From: an uncultured Lachnospiraceae bacterium
GTDB taxonomy: Bacteria; Bacillota; Clostridia; Lachnospirales; Lachnospiraceae
Length of the DNA stretch: 64,000 nucleotides
Direction: 5' to 3'
NCBI GenBank assembly: GCA_905199445.1
Contig: CAJKGK010000001.1
Span: 186,001 to 250,000, forward strand
Position 1 is the first letter of the stretch. The number at the start of each line of letters is the position of its first letter. Below the pieces are notes generated by a model. It had not been told where the DNA came from, ran no database searches, and saw only the letters and a program-made list of their open reading frames with translations. Of this stretch, positions 17,723 to 26,566 are shown piece by piece. A program made the translations under genes and the position numbers.

Positions 17723-19102
17723 TTAAATATAATTTTCCGGATCCACATTAACACCGTTAATTAAAACTTCAAAGTGAAGGTGTGGACCTGTTGAATATCC
17801 TGTACTGCCTACAGCAGCTATAACCTGTCCCTGGCTGACTGTCTGTCCGACAGAAGCATAAACTGCAGAACAATGCTGATACAGGGTAGACATACCGTTT
17901 CCATGGCTTACAACAATGTAGTAACCTCTTGCCGTGCTATAGGAAGATGTTGTAACAACACCGCCGTCAGCTGCATAAATAGCAGTTCCTGCACCGGCTG
18001 CAATATCGATTCCCTTATGATTGGAGGAAGCACCGGCTGTCGGTGATACACGGCCGCCATAATGGGAAGAAATATACCCGCCTGCACATGGCCACATCAG
18101 ACTTCCTGTTGCTGTACCGCTGCCTGAAGAAGACGAACCGGATGATCCGGATCCGCCGGTTTCAGGTGCAGAAGCATCCGGTGTATTCGAACTTCCGGTA
18201 TCCGTGTTGCCACTGCCGGAATTTCCCGTATTGGTATCGTTACCTGTTGTTGTATCAGAACCGGATGTATTTCCGGAACCTGTATTGTTATTCTGCTGAT
18301 TTTTTGCTGCTTCTTCCTCAGCGGCTTTTCTGGCAGCTTCCTCTGCAGCCTTTCTGGCAGCTTCTTCTTCAGCTTTTCTGATATCTTCAAGGATCTGATT
18401 TGTGGCTGCGATCTCAGCTTCTGTATTATAAATACTGGAGGTCACTTCATCCATGGATACGCCCAGAGCTGCCAGCTCCTGATACTTAGCGTCCATTACC
18501 ATCTGAAGTTCTTCCTGTTTTGCTTCTTCCTGAGATTTCAGGTCTTCCAGTTCAGCCTTCTGGGCTTCCAGCTGAGCTTCCAGTCTTTCGATTTCTTTTC
18601 TTGTATTGTCAAGTTCAGTCAATAACTGGTTATCATATTCAGATATACTGGAAATGTACTCCGGCGCATTCAGCAATGTGGAAATATCTTCGGCCTGCAT
18701 AAAGATCTCCATAAGGCTTGCATCGCCTTTTTCATACATGGCTTTAATACGTGCCTTTAATGCCTCATACTGTTCAGCTTCTTTTTCTTTTGCTTTTTCA
18801 AGATCAGCCTGGGTTTGTTCCAGTTCAGCCTGAGTCTTGTCCAGTTCTCCCTGAAGACGGGCAATCTCTGTTGTAACAGTTGTAAGTTCAGCGTCCAGCT
18901 GCTGTATATATGACTCCGTATCTGCCTTGTTTGCCTGTAACTGAGCAAGACGGGACTGAAGTGCTGCTTTTTCATTCTGAAGGTTTTCAAGTGTCTGCTG
19001 CGCTTCTTCTTTCTCACTTGCGGCAAAAGCCGGCATACTCATCGAAAACACCAGTGAAAATGCAACTGCAGCTTTCAATGTACGTAAAAATCTCTTCTGC
19101 AT
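17723..19102 (-). CDS. Secreted coiled-coil murein hydrolase, M23 (LytM) domain
   Basis: 459 aa. A signal peptide ends near AFAASEKE. Residues about 30-265 form two long coiled coils, then comes a Gly/Ser/Thr/Asn-rich linker of about 65 residues, then a C-terminal M23 domain. Its zinc ligands are present: the His and Asp of NHKGIDIAAG and the HLHFE motif. It should cut peptidoglycan cross-bridges or activate other hydrolases outside the membrane, like EnvC or PcsB-type proteins, possibly in division. AAAGGAG lies upstream of the ATG. The FtsX-type transporter gene follows upstream, but with its own 256-base gap. Confidence 0.88.
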   Translation of the reverse strand: MQKRFLRTLKAAVAFSLVFSMSMPAFAASEKEEAQQTLENLQNEKAALQSRLAQLQANKADTESYIQQLDAELTTVTTEIARLQGELDKTQAELEQTQADLEKAKEKEAEQYEALKARIKAMYEKGDASLMEIFMQAEDISTLLNAPEYISSISEYDNQLLTELDNTRKEIERLEAQLEAQKAELEDLKSQEEAKQEELQMVMDAKYQELAALGVSMDEVTSSIYNTEAEIAATNQILEDIRKAEEEAARKAAEEAARKAAEEEAAKNQQNNNTGSGNTSGSDTTTGNDTNTGNSGSGNTDTGSSNTPDASAPETGGSGSSGSSSSGSGTATGSLMWPCAGGYISSHYGGRVSPTAGASSNHKGIDIAAGAGTAIYAADGGVVTTSSYSTARGYYIVVSHGNGMSTLYQHCSAVYASVGQTVSQGQVIAAVGSTGYSTGPHLHFEVLINGVNVDPENYI

Positions 19103-19358
19103 AATGAATGTAAACTCCTTTCATTGATGATGTCATTAACTCACTCATTGAACACATTATATCACAGCTGTTACGAAAAATCCAGTAAAATATTACATAA
19201 TTTTTAACAATATTTCTTACATATTACACTGATATCACGCCTTATTCAAGCCTGTTGTATGAATTGTTTTCTGTTTTTACGATAATAGTGTAATTTTTTC
19301 AATATTTATCGCATATTATCAGATTATTTCTTTTAACTTCTTAAGCTTTTATTACAGA

Positions 19359-22300
19359 CTACTCAACGCTTTTTAATGATTCAACCATGTCTATCTTTTT
19401 CAGTTTAAAATACATTACAAAGTTGACAAACAGCGAGAAACCAATGGTCAGCAATATACTGTAAATGTAACTTGGCAGATTAATATTCCGGCCAAACATA
19501 CAGCTGTCAATTTCTACGGTTTGAATAACAAACTGATGAAGTACCTTGCCTAAAAATACACCAAAGGCAGAACCGATTAAAGTAAGATATATATTTTCTC
19601 TGTATACATAGGCAGCCACCTCCAGATCATAAAATCCCAGCACCTTAATAGAGGCCAGCTCTCTGCGCCGTTCGTTAATATTAATATTATTCAGATTATA
19701 AAGCACGATAAAGGCCAGCATACCGGCTGAAATAATCAGCACAACAATAATAATATCCAAAGATGCCAGCATATCATCCAGCTGATCCTTAATCGTATCC
19801 ATATAAGATACATTCAGCACACCGTCATTTTTAAGAAGCTGACTTCCGATCGCAGTTTCTGCACTTACATCATTGCCGGCAATTCGAAGCAGCACTGTAT
19901 TATAGTTCGGTCCAGCTCCGAAGGTTGCTTCGTACAAAGTAGGGGTCATATAAATATAGTGAGATACATAATTTTCCGTAATATGAGAAATTTTTACAGG
20001 TTTTTCATCAAACGCATCTGTTTTAATCATCACCTGGTCACCCACGGAAACACCAAGCATTTTAGCTGTTTTCTCGCTGATAATCACACCCTCATCATCC
20101 AATGCATAGGCTTCAGAGCTGATCCGGTTTTCAAAGACAAAGAAATCTTCAATCTGTTCCAGATTTTCAGGTACTGTCAGATAAACGGTCTGAGTTTCTG
20201 TATCCGATGAGGCATCTGTGCTGAGCATATAAGCGGTTTTATAGCTTTCAATCCGACTTTCATGATCAAGATAATCATACAGTGCCACCTTGTCCTCATC
20301 CGCCGCATTCTCATCCATAATCACCATTCCACTGTAAGGATGAAGCTTACCATACTGAAGATTGGCGATTTCAAAAATAGAATCCTTGATTCCAAATCCT
20401 ACAACCATCAGCGCCATACAGCCGCCAATTCCAAAAACCGTCATAAAGAAACGCTTCTTATATCTAAATAGATTTCTCAAAGTCGATTTTTGAGTAAATT
20501 TCAGTCGTTTCCATAAAAATGTAACCCGTTCCAGTAAAATACGTTTCCCCTGTTTCGGCGGCACGGGGCGCATCAATGCGGCCGGCGTTGCAGCCAGCTC
20601 TTTATAGCAGGCCAAAAAGGCTGCCAATGTAATACAGACGACGGCAATGATCGTGGCCAGTATGCCGTAATACCAGTCATACGGAATCACTACGTTGGGC
20701 ACATACGGATACACAATCTTATAGGCATTGACAATAATAAACGGAAAGATCTTCTCTCCAATCAGTACGCCCGCAATACTTCCGCTCAGAGTTGCCAGCA
20801 GTGCATAAAAAATGTATTTTCCCGCAATTGCAGCTTTGCTGTATCCCAGCGCCTTTAGCGTTCCGATCTGAATTCGCTGTTCTTCCACCATTCTGGTCAT
20901 CGTTGTCAAACTGATCAGGGCTGCTACAAGGAAAAACAGCACCGGAAATACCTGCCCGATAGCCTTAATTCGATCTGCATTGTCCCCGCATTCCGCATAA
21001 CCGGTCAGTGAGGATCTATCAAAAACATACCACTCCGGCTTCTTTATATCTTTCAGCTGAGCTTTGGCATCCTCAAGCTCTTTTTCCCCATCTCGGATCT
21101 TTTCTTTGGCCTCGGCCTTGCCTTCCTCATATTCAGCCCACCCATCCGAAAGCTCCTGACGCCCATCGGTAAGTTTCTGTTTTGCTTCTTCCAGCTGAAT
21201 CTGGCCGTCTTCAATCTGCTTTCTTGCATCTTCCAGCTGATTCTCACTGGATGTCAGCTGACTTTTTGCAGCATCCAGCTGGCTTTGACCACTCTGAAGC
21301 TGACCATAGGAATCCGAAAGTGCCTGGGCCGCCGTATTAAGCTGAGCCTGTCCTGAACTCACCTGAGCACCGGCTGCATCCAGCACAGCCTTTTGATCCG
21401 CAAAGGCCTTCTCGGCAGTTTCAAATTCAGCCCGCACACTTTCATAAGCAGTCTCGTAGGCCTTTAATCCTGTCTCATATTGATCCATTCCGGCTTCATA
21501 AGCAGCGACTCCAGCCTGATATTTCTGAAAATTTTCCTCATATAATGCATACTGCCGATTCAGTTCTTCTTCATCCAAAGCCGCCAGCTGCGCTTCCAGT
21601 TGGGCAATCTGCTGCTCAAGCCCGGCCTTAACGGCCATAGCCTGATTCCAGGCCTCACTGCCGGCCATTCCGGCTTCTTCCAGCTGCGCAATCTGTTCAT
21701 TAACGTCCACCAGTGCGCCGTTTAACTGTTCAAGGGCTGCCTTTCCAGTTTCCAACTGGGACATGGCTGCATCCAACTGGGCTTTTGCCGCTTCCAGCTT
21801 GCGGCCATTTTCATCCAGACTGGCCTTTGTGGCATCCAAAGTTGCCTTCACCCCATCCAGCTGAGCTTTTTGCTCATCAAACTGCGAAAATGCCTGATTT
21901 CTCTGCTGTTCAAACTGCGCATAGGCGGTTTCATAAGCAGCAAGGCCTTCCTCATACTGAACCTTGGCTTTATTAAATGTTTCAAGCTGACGATCATATT
22001 CAGCCTTTCCGGCATGATACTGATTCCACCCATCATCCAGCTGAGTCTGCCTGGAAGCGATCTGAGCCCGGCCATCCGCCAGGGCACTCTGTCCTGATTG
22101 AAGCTGAGCCTTTGCATCTTCCAGTTTCTCAGATTCCTGGATCATGGTCTGCTCACCGTCATCCAGCTCCTCCTGGGCAGATTCCAGCTGGGCCTTTGCA
22201 TCCGCCAAATCCCCGTTGGCCTCTGCCTTTCCATCATCCAGTTCCTTCTGAGCTTCCTCTATCTTTTCATCCGCCTCATCCATAATCTGAGCATACCGGA

Positions 22301-23084
22301 TTTCACAGCGCTGATCGGAAAAATCACCTTCCACCGTGTCCATCACAGTCTGGATCAGGCCTTCATAGCCATCTGTATAGCTGACCTCAGCCTGACTTCC
22401 GTCTACAATCACATCGATTTTCGTATAATAATCCATCGAAAAACTTTCCGGTGTCACAATAGCAAAGGTATCGATTTCTCCGTCACCGATCGTTGTACTG
22501 CCCCGGCCGAAGGTTATGTATTCCGGGCTGCTGCCGATTCCTACAATTTCATAGGTATCTGTTGTAAGCATATCCGACAGCGACTGAGTGTCATCACCGC
22601 TTTCAAAGGTAATCTTATCCCCCAGCTGATAACCATCCTCATCCTCCATCATACCGGCATCAATCAAACACTCGCCGGCTTTTTGAGGCATACGGCCCTG
22701 AAGCACGTCCACCTGATTGATATCCCCCATGTCTGCCATAACCTTAAAAACCTTCTGCGTCTCCCCATAATGAGAAATCACGTCAACGGCATAGCCGCCC
22801 CTGGCCTCATAAACGCCATCAAGTGCCGCAACAGCGCTTACGTCCTCATCGGTCAGCCCCATAGTTCCCATGATTCGAATATCCATCAGGCCATGTGTAT
22901 CATAATATTCATCCGCCGAATAGCGCATATCCGGTTCTGAGGCCCGTATTCCCGAAAAAAAGGCAACACCCATGGTTACAATCAGAAAAATAGATATAAA
23001 ACGGTTGGCACTCTTGCGGATTTCCATAAAGAAATCTTTTCTCAACATATTTTTTCTTCTGATATTCCGTTTATTTTTTCCCAT
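19359..23084 (-). CDS. ABC transporter permease, MacB/FtsX type, with giant coiled coil
   Basis: 1241 aa. One N-terminal membrane helix (ISIFLIVTMGVAFFSG), an extracellular MacB-core-like region, then about 430 residues of coiled coil (about 270-700) built from repeats like AQLDAAKSQL. Two FtsX-type membrane regions follow, with helices near 740-860 and 1120-1235. Such permeases pair with an ATPase and work mechanically, moving or sensing substrates at the cell surface rather than pumping through a channel. The partner ATPase gene ends 9 bases upstream. ATG at 23084 has AGGGG upstream. Substrate unknown. Confidence 0.85.
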   Translation of the reverse strand: MGKNKRNIRRKNMLRKDFFMEIRKSANRFISIFLIVTMGVAFFSGIRASEPDMRYSADEYYDTHGLMDIRIMGTMGLTDEDVSAVAALDGVYEARGGYAVDVISHYGETQKVFKVMADMGDINQVDVLQGRMPQKAGECLIDAGMMEDEDGYQLGDKITFESGDDTQSLSDMLTTDTYEIVGIGSSPEYITFGRGSTTIGDGEIDTFAIVTPESFSMDYYTKIDVIVDGSQAEVSYTDGYEGLIQTVMDTVEGDFSDQRCEIRYAQIMDEADEKIEEAQKELDDGKAEANGDLADAKAQLESAQEELDDGEQTMIQESEKLEDAKAQLQSGQSALADGRAQIASRQTQLDDGWNQYHAGKAEYDRQLETFNKAKVQYEEGLAAYETAYAQFEQQRNQAFSQFDEQKAQLDGVKATLDATKASLDENGRKLEAAKAQLDAAMSQLETGKAALEQLNGALVDVNEQIAQLEEAGMAGSEAWNQAMAVKAGLEQQIAQLEAQLAALDEEELNRQYALYEENFQKYQAGVAAYEAGMDQYETGLKAYETAYESVRAEFETAEKAFADQKAVLDAAGAQVSSGQAQLNTAAQALSDSYGQLQSGQSQLDAAKSQLTSSENQLEDARKQIEDGQIQLEEAKQKLTDGRQELSDGWAEYEEGKAEAKEKIRDGEKELEDAKAQLKDIKKPEWYVFDRSSLTGYAECGDNADRIKAIGQVFPVLFFLVAALISLTTMTRMVEEQRIQIGTLKALGYSKAAIAGKYIFYALLATLSGSIAGVLIGEKIFPFIIVNAYKIVYPYVPNVVIPYDWYYGILATIIAVVCITLAAFLACYKELAATPAALMRPVPPKQGKRILLERVTFLWKRLKFTQKSTLRNLFRYKKRFFMTVFGIGGCMALMVVGFGIKDSIFEIANLQYGKLHPYSGMVIMDENAADEDKVALYDYLDHESRIESYKTAYMLSTDASSDTETQTVYLTVPENLEQIEDFFVFENRISSEAYALDDEGVIISEKTAKMLGVSVGDQVMIKTDAFDEKPVKISHITENYVSHYIYMTPTLYEATFGAGPNYNTVLLRIAGNDVSAETAIGSQLLKNDGVLNVSYMDTIKDQLDDMLASLDIIIVVLIISAGMLAFIVLYNLNNININERRRELASIKVLGFYDLEVAAYVYRENIYLTLIGSAFGVFLGKVLHQFVIQTVEIDSCMFGRNINLPSYIYSILLTIGFSLFVNFVMYFKLKKIDMVESLKSVE

Positions 23085-23093
23085 ATACATCCC

Positions 23094-23798
23094 CTACCAT
23101 TCAATCTGTTCAACTGGAACCGGTGAATCGTTGAGTGTCATTTTGGAAACCCGGCCGTTTTTAATCTTAATCACCCGATCTGCCATAGGTGCCAGCGCCG
23201 AGTTATGGGTAATCACAAGAACAGTCATGCCTTTTTGCCTGCACATATCCTGAAGCAATTTCAGGATGGCCTTACCTGTATTATAATCAAGCGCCCCTGT
23301 AGGCTCATCACATAACAACAGCTTTGGATTCTTAGCCAGTGCTCTGGCAATAGAAACTCTTTGCTGCTCTCCGCCGGACAGCTGAGCCGGAAAATTTCCA
23401 AGCCGATCACCTAAACCAACTTCCTCAAGAACAGTCCTGGCATCCAACGGATCCTTGCAGATCTGCAGCGCCAGCTCTACATTTTCCAATGCAGTCAAAT
23501 TGGGCACAAGGTTATAAAACTGAAAAACAAAGCCAATATCATCTCTTCGGTAGCCAGTCAGCTGCCGGTTGGTATATTTCCCGATATCTATACCGTCAAT
23601 CCATATTTCACCGCTGGTTGCCCGATCCATACCGCCAAGAATATTGAGCACCGTTGTCTTTCCCGCACCGCTGGGACCGACGATCACCACAAATTCTCCT
23701 TTTTGCACCGAAAAATCAATACCATCTACCGCCTTAATCTCAACTTCACCCATCTTATATGTCTTGGTAACATCCTTAAGCCGAACAAAAGCATCCAT
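23094..23798 (-). CDS. ABC transporter ATP-binding protein, MacB/LolD type
   Basis: 234 aa. Walker A GPSGAGKTT, Q-loop FVFQFYNLVPNLTALENVEL, signature LSGGEQQR, Walker B LLLCDEPTGALD and the H-loop ITHN are all intact. The sequence is typical of the MacB/LolD/FtsE group. It drives the permease encoded 9 bases downstream. ATG at 23798 follows GGAGG by 8 bases; a longer start at 23813 includes the ribosome site. Confidence 0.92.
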   Translation of the reverse strand: MDAFVRLKDVTKTYKMGEVEIKAVDGIDFSVQKGEFVVIVGPSGAGKTTVLNILGGMDRATSGEIWIDGIDIGKYTNRQLTGYRRDDIGFVFQFYNLVPNLTALENVELALQICKDPLDARTVLEEVGLGDRLGNFPAQLSGGEQQRVSIARALAKNPKLLLCDEPTGALDYNTGKAILKLLQDMCRQKGMTVLVITHNSALAPMADRVIKIKNGRVSKMTLNDSPVPVEQIEW

Positions 23799-24030
23799 AT
23801 CTATCGCCTCCATTGAATCATCTTTAGTTTATATTTCTCATTGAATCTATACACATGACTTGCTTTACATTTATTATACCGAAGTTTAGCTTAAAATCCA
23901 ACACGGCCAACCGGCGGCAATTCTAATAATTTTATAAATTTTTGCAAAAATTCAACACATTTATTAAATGTGTCTATAAAAGAAGCGTCACATCCCCAGG
24001 ACTGCAATCAGAAATGATCCCACACCCAAA

Positions 24031-24070
24031 AAAGCACCAAAACAGCCTGCATCAACTGTTCTGGTGCTTT
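24031..24070 (-). terminator. Intrinsic terminator after pflB
   Basis: AAAGCACCAAAACAG pairs with CTGTTCTGGTGCTTT with one mismatch, and the minus strand continues with TTT. It lies 20 bases beyond the pflB stop. The remaining gap 23799-24030 holds a possible promoter region for the ABC genes, but I see no gene. Confidence 0.85.
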
Positions 24071-24089
24071 TCTAAAAACTGAAACTATT

Positions 24090-26318
24090 TTACATTGCCT
24101 CGTGGAAGGTTCTGGAAATAACCTCTCTTTGCTGTTCTTTGGACAGCTTATGGAAATTAACGGCATAACCAGATACACGGATGGTCAGGTTTGGATATTT
24201 TTCAGGATGCTCATAGGCCTCTATAAGGACTTCTCTGTTCATCACATTTACATTAATGTGATGCGCCTTCTGAGAAAAGTAACCGTCCAATATTGCAGTC
24301 AGATTATTGAGTCTGTCCGCCTCGGTATGTCCCAGCGCCTGGGGCACAATGGAAAATGTATTGGAAATCCCGTCTTTGCAGACATCGTAGGAAAGCTTGG
24401 CCACCGAATTTAATGATGCCAGTGCACCGTTCTTCTCCCGATGATGCATTGGATTGGCCCCCGGTGCAAAAGGCTCACCGGCCCGGCGTCCATCCGGTGT
24501 TGCACCGGTTTTTTTGCCGTACACCACATTGGAAGTAATGGTAAGAATGGACAAGGTATGTTCAGCATCCCTGTAGGTCGGATTTTTTTTCAATTCCTCG
24601 TAAAACAGTCTCACCTGCTCTGCAGCAATGTGGTCGACACGATCATCATCATTTCCAAAAGCCGGATATGCACCAGTAGTTTCAAAATCTTTAATCAGAC
24701 CACGCTCGTCCCGGATCACACGAACTTTTGCGTATTTAATCGCTGACAGCGAATCAGCCAGCACACTCATCCCCGCAATACCGAATGCCATAAATCGATG
24801 AACATCTGTATCATGAAGTGCCATTTGCGTCTTTTCATAAGCATATTTATCATGCATATAATGAATAATATTCATGGCATTCACATAAGTTTTTGCGAGC
24901 CATGGCCGGTAAAAATCCATCAATTCAAGCACTTTGTCATAATCCAGATACGCCCCTTCATAAGGCGTATGTTCCGGAGCCACCTGCATACCGCTTTTCT
25001 CGTCCCGTCCGCCGTTTAAGCTCATTAAAAGCAGCTTTGCCAGATTGGCTCTGGCGCCGAAAAACTGCATATCCTTACCTACACGCATGGCCGATACACA
25101 GCAGGCAATGGCATAGTCATCCCCAAACTTTGGACGCATAATATCATCATTTTCATATTGAATGGCATCGGTATCACAAGAAACTTTTGCCGCAAATTTT
25201 TTAAAGTTATCCGGCAGCTTGGTAGACCAGAGTACCGTCAGGTTAGGCTCTGCCGAAGATCCAAGATTATAAAGGGTATTTAAAATACGGTAGGAACTTT
25301 TTGTCACAAGCGTCCGACCGTCCTCACCCATACCGCCAACAGCCTCGGTAATCCACATCGGATCACCACCAAATAATTCATTATATTCCGGTGTTCTCAA
25401 ATGTCTGGCCATACGCAGCTTCATTACAAAGTCATCGAAAATTTCCTGAGCAGCGGTCTCATCAAGAATACCTGCCTTTAAATCCCGTTCAAAGTAAATA
25501 TCCAGGAAAGTGCTCACCCGTCCCAGACTCATGGCCGCACCGTTTTGCTCCTTAATTGCGCCAAGATAGCCAAAATACAGCCACTGCACCGCTTCTCTGG
25601 CATTGGCTGCCGGTCTTGAAATATCAAATCCATACATGGCTGCCATTTCCTTTAAAAGCTCCAGGAAATGGATCTGCTGATACAGCTCCTCAGACAAACG
25701 AATGGTATCCTGATTCATGACACCCTGAGCAATATGTTTCTTGTCCGCCTTTTTAAATTCAATTAAAGTATCAATACCGTACAAAGCCACACGACGATAA
25801 TCACCGATAATCCGTCCTCTGCCGTAGGCATCCGGAAGCCCTGTAATAATACCGCAGTGGCGGGCCGCCTTCATCTCGTCGCTGTATACCCGAAATACAC
25901 CATCATTATGGGTCGTTCTGTAAGTAAATTCCTTTTCTATTTTTTCAGAAAGCTCATAACCGTAAGCCTTGCAGGCCTTTCTTGTCATGTTAATGCCACC
26001 AAAAGGATTCACCCCCCGCTTTAACGGACGATCGGTCTGCAGACCCACAATAATTTCTTCGTCTTTGTCCAGATATCCAGGTTTATATGTGACAAGTGAC
26101 ATGGCTGTATATGGATCAACTTCCAAAACACCGCCCTGCTGCTGCTCCACAGTAAACAGGTTGTTCAGCTTTTTCATGAGGCGTTGTGTCCGGGGCGTTG
26201 CTTTAGCCAGAAAATCGGCATTTCCTTCATACGGACTGTAATTTTTCTGAATAAAATCCCGAACATTAATCTCCTGCGTCCAAACACCTTCATTAAAATT
26301 CTCCCATGCTTTGATCAT
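24090..26318 (-). CDS. pflB: Pyruvate formate-lyase (formate acetyltransferase)
   Basis: 742 aa, glycyl-radical enzyme that splits pyruvate plus CoA into acetyl-CoA and formate. The paired active-site cysteines are in AIACCVSAM and the radical glycine in RVSGYAVNF near the C-terminus. Length and motifs fit true PFL rather than the diol dehydratase or choline lyase paralogues. AGGAGG lies upstream of two adjacent ATGs (26321 and 26318). No pflA activase gene is adjacent. The leader holds a ZTP riboswitch with a terminator, tying formate production to folate one-carbon status. Confidence 0.96.
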   Translation of the reverse strand: MIKAWENFNEGVWTQEINVRDFIQKNYSPYEGNADFLAKATPRTQRLMKKLNNLFTVEQQQGGVLEVDPYTAMSLVTYKPGYLDKDEEIIVGLQTDRPLKRGVNPFGGINMTRKACKAYGYELSEKIEKEFTYRTTHNDGVFRVYSDEMKAARHCGIITGLPDAYGRGRIIGDYRRVALYGIDTLIEFKKADKKHIAQGVMNQDTIRLSEELYQQIHFLELLKEMAAMYGFDISRPAANAREAVQWLYFGYLGAIKEQNGAAMSLGRVSTFLDIYFERDLKAGILDETAAQEIFDDFVMKLRMARHLRTPEYNELFGGDPMWITEAVGGMGEDGRTLVTKSSYRILNTLYNLGSSAEPNLTVLWSTKLPDNFKKFAAKVSCDTDAIQYENDDIMRPKFGDDYAIACCVSAMRVGKDMQFFGARANLAKLLLMSLNGGRDEKSGMQVAPEHTPYEGAYLDYDKVLELMDFYRPWLAKTYVNAMNIIHYMHDKYAYEKTQMALHDTDVHRFMAFGIAGMSVLADSLSAIKYAKVRVIRDERGLIKDFETTGAYPAFGNDDDRVDHIAAEQVRLFYEELKKNPTYRDAEHTLSILTITSNVVYGKKTGATPDGRRAGEPFAPGANPMHHREKNGALASLNSVAKLSYDVCKDGISNTFSIVPQALGHTEADRLNNLTAILDGYFSQKAHHINVNVMNREVLIEAYEHPEKYPNLTIRVSGYAVNFHKLSKEQQREVISRTFHEAM

Positions 26319-26393
26319 CATCGTTTCCTCCTGTGAATGAAAATGAAAATCATATCCTTCATGGGCGGGCTGCCGTCTCTGCCAAAACAAAAA

Positions 26394-26496
26394 GGGCAGT
26401 ACCCCAAAAGGATACTGCCCAGACGGTCGGCATTGACAAAGCATCCGGTTTCCCTGTGGTCTTCCACAACTTATCCGTCAGTCGCCGGTGCTTTCT
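26394..26496 (-). promoter_or_regulatory. ZTP/ZMP (pfl) riboswitch with intrinsic terminator, upstream of pflB
   Basis: On the minus strand, AAAGCACCGG (26494-26485) pairs with CCGGATGCTTT (26448-26438). Inside lie GGCGACTGACGG and the GTGG-AAGA-CCAC hairpin followed by AGGGAAACCGG. The 3' part has CCGTCTGGGCA, close to the conserved CCGCCUGGGCA of the pfl motif. GGGCAGTA/TACTGCCC followed by TTTTTGTTTT forms the terminator and overlaps the last conserved bases. Binding of ZTP or ZMP, which build up when 10-formyl-folate is low, would allow pflB transcription and so formate supply. Confidence 0.85.
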
Positions 26497-26510
26497 GAAT
26501 TTGTATTTTC

Positions 26511-26540
26511 ACTTTAGCACAAATCAGTGGAATATGTCAA
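26511..26540 (-). promoter_or_regulatory. Sigma-A-type promoter of pflB
   Basis: On the minus strand TTGACA (26540-26535), an 18-base spacer and TAAAGT (26516-26511). The start of transcription would fall just before the riboswitch. Confidence 0.65.
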
Positions 26541-26566
26541 CCCGTAATTCCAAATTCGGTACAGTT

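Noticed and set aside
22098..22940. 280-aa plus-strand frame opposite the FtsX-type permease
   Set aside because: It lies wholly antisense to a clear gene, has no ribosome site or family likeness, and comes from the repetitive coiled-coil codons read backwards.
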